A program made the translations under genes and the position numbers. Below, in pieces: positions 5,426 to 8,351 of a DNA stretch of 8,351 nt. The notes below the pieces were generated by a model, which was not told where the DNA came from, ran no database searches, and worked only from the letters and a program-made list of their open reading frames with translations. Numbering within the stretch: the stretch's first letter is position 1; the number at the start of each line of letters is the position of its first letter. Source of the stretch: an uncultured Opitutia bacterium. Lineage in GTDB: Bacteria > Verrucomicrobiota > Verrucomicrobiia > Opitutales > UBA953. Location: assembly GCA_903895475.1 (NCBI GenBank), contig CAITUF010000105.1, forward strand, positions 1-8,351. The letters run 5' to 3'.

Positions 5426-7291
5426 ATGAATTTCTTTCGGGCCCAAGACGAGGCCCGTGGACGCACGACGAAGCTGGTCGTGCTCTTGGTGTTGGCCATC
5501 TTGATGCTAACGGGCAGCCTGTATGCCATCGCCGTGTATGCGAAAGGGGAGCTGATGGAGGGTGGGTCCTTGGATTGGTTTCAGCCCAAATTATTCTTAG
5601 CCACCTCGGGGACGGCCTTGGTGGTCATCCTGGGGACCAGTTGGTGGCGCATCTCCGAACTCGCTAAAGGGGGTGCGTTTGTGGCGCAGAGCCTCGGTGC
5701 TCGGCCGGTCTCGCCGCATACCAAGGACTTGGCTGAGCGCCGTTACCTGAACATCGTTGAGGAAATGTCTTTGGCGGCGGGTCTACCGAAGCCGGCCTGT
5801 TTCGTCGTCGACCACGATAGCACGATCAACGCCTTTGCCGCGGGGAGCAACCCGCAGGACGCCGCGGTGGCCGTGACCCGGGGCGCGTTGACTTATCTTA
5901 ATCGCGACGAACTCCAGGGCGTCATCGCGCATGAGTTCAGTCACATCGGTAACGGTGATATGAAGCTCAACCTGCGCATCATCGGCACCATCGCTGGGCT
6001 GACGGCGCTCTCGCAGCTCGGTTATATCTTGATGCGCCTGATGCGGCATGCGGACAGCAAGGACAGCGCCAAGGTCGGCGTTCCACTCGCCATCGGTGGA
6101 CTCGTCATCTTCCTCCTAGGCTTGGGCGGTGTCCTCTTTGCGCGGATTATCCAGGCCTCGGTCTCACGGCAGCGTGAGTATTTAGCCGACGCCTCGGCCG
6201 TGCAGTTCACGCGTAATCCGGAAGGTTTGGCGGGCGCGCTCAAGAAGATTGCTGGCCTGAAGGGTGGTAAGCGTGAGGCCTCGACGACCGAGCTGGAATC
6301 GCAACACCTTTTCTTTTCGTCCACGGGCGGGTTCATGGAGTTCATCTTCTCCTCCCATCCTCCGATCGGTGATCGCATCCGTCGCTTACTGCCCACATTT
6401 GACGGGGTGATTCCTGACGTGGAGCCGGTCGCTGCCTCCGATGAACTGGTGGCTGGCCTCTCGGGTCGGCAGTCCGCCACGGCGATCCCGCCGCCTATCC
6501 GCGCGGCCCGTGCTCACCGTATCCCGACGAATCTAGAGATTCAGGACGCCGTTGGTTTCCAGGGCACCTTGCCGATGGAACTCCGAGCCTCGGCCGCGGA
6601 TTCCATTGGAGCGATGGCCATCGTTTTAGGCCTGATTCTTCGGCAGAACCCTGAACTCCGGGCGCAGCAATTGCAGACGGCCCGGGGCTTGGCGGGTGGG
6701 GAAGTCATTGCGGAGGCCCTCCGTCTGGCTCCCTGGCTGCAGGCCTTGCCGGCGGGCTCGCGCCTGCCCTTGCTCGACCTTTCGATGCCGGCCTTGCGTC
6801 AGCTCTCGAAGGCGCAATTGGCCCTGTTCCGTCTCGCCATCCAGAAAGTCGGCTTCGATGCGAACGACGGCCTCATCGTCTTGCTCGTGCAGGCCTCGAT
6901 GCGCCGTTACCTTGATGACGTTGGCCGGTCGGGCCCGCCGCCCTTGGTTGGCCTATCGGTCAGTTACGCTCTGGTCCTCTCGGCCGTGGTGCGCACCTCG
7001 CGGGAAACCGCGCTAGCCCAGCAGGAAGCCTTTGCCTTGGGCGTCGCTGAGCTCGCCCGACCGGACCTGGCGACCACCATTTTGCCGGAGTCCGAAGTCG
7101 ACTTGCAGAAAGTCGATGAAGCCTTGGCGGTGATTGCCGTCCAAAGCGTTTTTGAACGTCGCCGCTTCGTGCGCGCGTGTGGTGTCGCCATGCTGCATGA
7201 CGACGTCGCCGAAGCCGCTGAGATTGAAATCCTCCGGGCCGTGGCTGACACCTTGGGGATCACCTTTGCGACGGGTTTGCGCGCGGCGTAG
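5426..7291 (+). CDS. HtpX-like M48 membrane metallopeptidase with C-terminal extension
   Basis: 621 residues from the ATG at 5426 (MNFFRAQDEARGRTTKLVVL), chosen because family members begin M-(N/D)-F-F-x-x-Q-(D/E)-x-A-R; an ATG 12 nt upstream (5414) is in frame. Membrane segments lie at about 17-38, 55-73, 181-201 and 218-241. The zinc motif HEFSH is at 169-173 and the third ligand Glu is in SRQREYLADASAV (Glu251), so the protease should be active. HPPIGDRI (311-318) closes the core. The remaining 300 residues are an Ala/Leu-rich helical extension absent from E. coli HtpX (about 290 aa). Its end (578-611, RRRFVRACG then HDDVAEAAEIEILRAVADTLG) resembles TerB-like helical domains, a tentative reading. 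The family degrades misfolded membrane proteins. It starts 27 nt after the upstream membrane protein gene, and the three genes from lemA on look like one operon. Confidence 0.9.
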   Translation: MNFFRAQDEARGRTTKLVVLLVLAILMLTGSLYAIAVYAKGELMEGGSLDWFQPKLFLATSGTALVVILGTSWWRISELAKGGAFVAQSLGARPVSPHTKDLAERRYLNIVEEMSLAAGLPKPACFVVDHDSTINAFAAGSNPQDAAVAVTRGALTYLNRDELQGVIAHEFSHIGNGDMKLNLRIIGTIAGLTALSQLGYILMRLMRHADSKDSAKVGVPLAIGGLVIFLLGLGGVLFARIIQASVSRQREYLADASAVQFTRNPEGLAGALKKIAGLKGGKREASTTELESQHLFFSSTGGFMEFIFSSHPPIGDRIRRLLPTFDGVIPDVEPVAASDELVAGLSGRQSATAIPPPIRAARAHRIPTNLEIQDAVGFQGTLPMELRASAADSIGAMAIVLGLILRQNPELRAQQLQTARGLAGGEVIAEALRLAPWLQALPAGSRLPLLDLSMPALRQLSKAQLALFRLAIQKVGFDANDGLIVLLVQASMRRYLDDVGRSGPPPLVGLSVSYALVLSAVVRTSRETALAQQEAFALGVAELARPDLATTILPESEVDLQKVDEALAVIAVQSVFERRRFVRACGVAMLHDDVAEAAEIEILRAVADTLGITFATGLRAA

Positions 7292-7338
7292 TTCGCGCGA
7301 CCGGGGTAAGGGGCGCAGAGAAGCAGAGGCAGGGAGAA

Positions 7339-7435
7339 GTGCAAAGGTGCAAAGCGGAGCGGAGCTCCTGTGGAAAGGTGGAAACCAGAGTACAGAGTGC
7401 GGAGTACAGATTACGGAGGGAAGGTAGGGGCGTGG
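7339..7435 (+). repeat. Composite repeat, partial copy B1
   Basis: Holds GTGCAAAG twice, C, hairpin GGAGC-GGA-GCTCC (7356-7368), T, GTGGAAAG, GTGGAAAC, then four heptamers (7388-7415: GAGTACA, GAGTGCG, GAGTACA, GATTACG), then GAGGGAAGGTAGGGGCGTGG. It stops there and is followed by a short unique spacer, so the hairpin cluster is missing from this copy. It is a direct repeat of 7448-7542. Confidence 0.85.
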
Positions 7436-7464
7436 TGTAGGGAGACAGTGCAAAGGTGCAAAGC

Positions 7465-7475
7465 GGCCTACGGCC
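7465..7475. repeat. Hairpin GGCC-TAC-GGCC between octamer pairs
   Basis: Occupies exactly the position of the GGAGC-GGA-GCTCC hairpin of copies A and B1, between C and TGTG, with a completely different but still perfectly paired stem. Read on the minus strand its loop is GTA closed by C-G, again a GNA triloop. Confidence 0.7.
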
Positions 7476-7515
7476 TGTGCAAAGGTGGAAACCGGAGTAC
7501 AGAGTACGGAGTACA

Positions 7516-7649
7516 GATTACGGAGGGAAGGTAGGGGCGTGGCTTTGCCGCGTCCTTGTTTTCATAGGAGGTCAAGGCGAAGCCTTGCCCCTACCCGCGA
7601 GCGGAGCTCGCGAGAGGCAACTAGGTTGGCACGCAGTGCCAACCCTACC
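7516..7649 (+). repeat. Long repeat, downstream copy (partner at 266-397)
   Basis: Aligns with the upstream copy through heptamer, hairpins and CCCTACC end. The segment 7555-7572 differs from its partner. At 7554 a C-to-T difference turns a G-C pair into a G-T pair, which keeps the stem. Confidence 0.85.
7596..7612 (+). repeat. Hairpin CGCGAGC-GGA-GCTCGCG (GNA triloop)
   Basis: Perfect 7-bp stem. Compared with 344-360 the fifth stem pair is A-T instead of G-C, both bases having changed. Confidence 0.8.
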
Positions 7650-7703
7650 CGAGGCAAAGTGAAAAGGGGGGGGTGGAGGCAGGGACGTTGGCAGGCGAAC
7701 GGA

Positions 7704-7718
7704 CGCGACGCAGTCGCG
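7704..7718 (+). repeat. Hairpin CGCGAC-GCA-GTCGCG
   Basis: A 6-bp perfect stem with the same GCA loop as the GTTGGCAC hairpins but an unrelated stem, followed by CTCCTACC. It shows that loop and right flank are conserved while the stem sequence is free. Confidence 0.75.
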
Positions 7719-7749
7719 CTCCTACCCGTGGCAGGTAAGAGGCAACTAG

Positions 7750-7768
7750 GTTGGCACGCAGTGCCAAC
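7750..7768 (+). repeat. Hairpin GTTGGCAC-GCA-GTGCCAAC, fourth copy
   Basis: Last repeat element before the AT-rich leader. It is preceded by GGCAACTAG as at 7625 and followed by CCTACC. Confidence 0.85.
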
Positions 7769-7799
7769 CCTACCAAATACAGTTAGGGCAGGCGAGGGG

Positions 7800-7931
7800 T
7801 TCTTATCCATTATATGAGGGAAAATGGAGTGTGGTTTATGATTCTTATATATTGCTCAGTTTTGGGGCAGCGCTAGCATTTACATACCCCCATTCAAAGC
7901 CTGCATTTTACGGTGCGGGCCCACCTATCCG
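7800..7931 (+). promoter_or_regulatory. AT-rich leader ahead of secreted protein gene
   Basis: Base composition shifts abruptly from the GC-rich repeats to an AT-rich stretch (about 7801-7890) with runs such as TTATATATTG (7845-7854) that could supply a -10 box. No good -35 box is placed for it and no ribosome binding site precedes the ATG at 7932. The shift marks the likely promoter region of the next gene. The frame opening at a GTG at 7831 runs out of phase with the signal peptide and is not accepted as a gene. Confidence 0.35.
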
Positions 7932-8351
7932 ATGTCCTCTCGTCTTCGTCCGTACGCCCGTATCTCTCGTGCTACCCTATTCGCGGCCGCCTGCCTTGCG
8001 GTGGCCAGTCCGGAGCTATCGGCCGAAGCGCTCAGTTTCGACGGCATCCAAGCGAGTGCCACCGCCACGAAGGTAATCTTTGCTACCGATTACGCCGAGC
8101 ACATGGGCGGCAACGGTGCTTTTAGCGGAGTCAACGGCGGTGGCCGACTCTATTGGCGAGGGGCGGCGGGCGATGGACAGTACATGCACTTTAATCTCAG
8201 CGGCCTAGCGGGGCTGAGCATCGTCGGGCCGGCCTACCTGACATTGCAGAACGCGAATACCACGTGGGGTGGCGGTGTGGGTGGTTCCTTTGTGGGCTTG
8301 GCCAACGCGGCCTGGACGGCCGCGGGCGGCTCGGCGGTTCCTGGGGCGACG
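7932..8351 (+). CDS. Secreted protein with signal peptide, 5' part only
   Basis: The first 140 codons of a gene that continues beyond the right edge; no stop occurs before the end. It starts MSSRLRPYARISRATLFAAA, a basic n-region and hydrophobic core with probable signal-peptidase cleavage near residues 31-33 (LSA-EA). The mature part is Gly/Ala/Asn-rich with alternating hydrophobic strands: GGRLYWRGAAGDGQYMHFNL (70-89), IVGPAYLTLQNANTTWGGG, then ANAAWTAAGG. A short Phe-x-Leu-x-Leu strand, a strand of the type V-x-x-A-x-L-x-L, and a later Trp-Thr are reminiscent of DNRLRE-like or other beta-sandwich surface proteins, but this is a loose resemblance. Function unknown; the C-terminus, which could carry a sorting signal such as PEP-CTERM or an autotransporter barrel, is not in view. 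Confidence 0.7.
   Translation, partial: MSSRLRPYARISRATLFAAACLAVASPELSAEALSFDGIQASATATKVIFATDYAEHMGGNGAFSGVNGGGRLYWRGAAGDGQYMHFNLSGLAGLSIVGPAYLTLQNANTTWGGGVGGSFVGLANAAWTAAGGSAVPGAT

Larger units (their letters stand above)
7448..7670 (+). repeat. Composite repeat, near-complete copy B2
   Basis: Same order as B1 with the hairpin swapped to GGCC-TAC-GGCC (7465-7475), four heptamers (7495-7522: GAGTACA, GAGTACG, GAGTACA, GATTACG), then GGCGTGGC-TTT-GCCGCGTC (7536-7554), CAAGGC-GAA-GCCTTG (7573-7587), CGCGAGC-GGA-GCTCGCG (7596-7612), GTTGGCAC-GCA-GTGCCAAC (7625-7643), CCTACC and the end motif CAAAGTGAAAAGGGGG (from 7655). This is the longest complete reference copy of the element in the window. 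Confidence 0.85.
7292..7800. other. Intergenic region filled with composite repeats (second locus)
   Basis: This 509-bp stretch after the M48 gene has no credible gene. It contains one partial composite repeat (7339-7435), one nearly complete copy (7448-7670) and a tail with two further hairpins (7704-7718, 7750-7768). Its GC-rich hairpins lie downstream of a gene end, so some could end transcription, but no hairpin is followed by a T-run, so none is called as a terminator. Open frames here are repeat translations. Confidence 0.85.

Noticed and set aside
7134..7817. Plus-strand open frames across the second repeat region
   Set aside because: Their peptides are chance readings of heptamer and hairpin repeats (STEYRLRR, LGWHAVPTLP) and overlap the end of the M48 gene or non-coding DNA.
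7932..7994. Lipoprotein signal (FAAAC) in the secreted protein
   Set aside because: The residue three before the Cys is Ala rather than Leu/Val/Ile, and a normal signal-peptidase I site follows downstream.
7831..8076. 81-codon frame from GTG at 7831
   Set aside because: It overlaps, out of phase, the frame at 7932 that has a clear signal peptide and stays open to the window edge.

Overview
The window looks like the chromosome of a GC-rich Gram-negative bacterium, most likely a verrucomicrobial (Opitutae-like) lineage. That placement is inferred from the style of the encoded proteins and from the abundant intergenic palindromes ending in CCCTACC, whose chance translations (e.g. LGWHAVPTLP) resemble spurious hypothetical proteins I associate with such genomes. 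It has not been confirmed by any search. Coding density is high and genes are tightly packed. Almost none of the starts has a recognisable Shine-Dalgarno sequence.

Layout: 1-98 (minus) is the 5' end of a cofactor-independent phosphoglycerate mutase gene (gpmI-like), running off the left edge. 99-626 is a divergent intergenic region packed with non-coding repeats. On the plus strand there follow a stand-alone phosphopantothenate-cysteine ligase (coaB, 627-1280), a soluble PAS/NtrB-like histidine kinase 2 nt downstream (1283-2452), a small secreted discoidin-like protein (2484-3137) and ispH of the MEP isoprenoid pathway (3191-4063). After a 104-bp gap comes a second cluster: lemA (4168-4764), a multi-pass membrane protein (4781-5398) and an HtpX-like M48 membrane metallopeptidase with a long helical C-terminal extension (5426-7291). 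A second repeat-rich intergenic region (7292-7800) and an AT-rich leader (about 7800-7930) precede the 5' part of a secreted protein gene (7932-8351) that runs off the right edge.

How genes work together: gpmI, coaB and ispH are housekeeping metabolism (glycolysis, CoA, isoprenoids) and need not be functionally linked. The lemA / membrane protein / M48 protease trio looks like a real envelope proteolysis or quality-control unit.

The most interesting part is the non-coding DNA. Both intergenic regions carry copies of one composite element: octamer repeats (GTGCAAAG) flanking a small hairpin, then a 7-bp tandem array (GAGTACR/GATTACR), then a series of perfect hairpins each followed by CCCTACC or a close variant. 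Eleven of these hairpins read C-GNA-G at the tip on the plus strand (GGA, GAA or GCA triloops) and one more does so on the minus strand (GTA). GNA triloops are known as exceptionally stable DNA mini-hairpins. Stem differences between copies are compensatory, so the fold rather than the sequence appears to be conserved. I read this as a mobile or selected REP-like single-stranded-DNA hairpin family; no transposase or RAYT gene is in the window.
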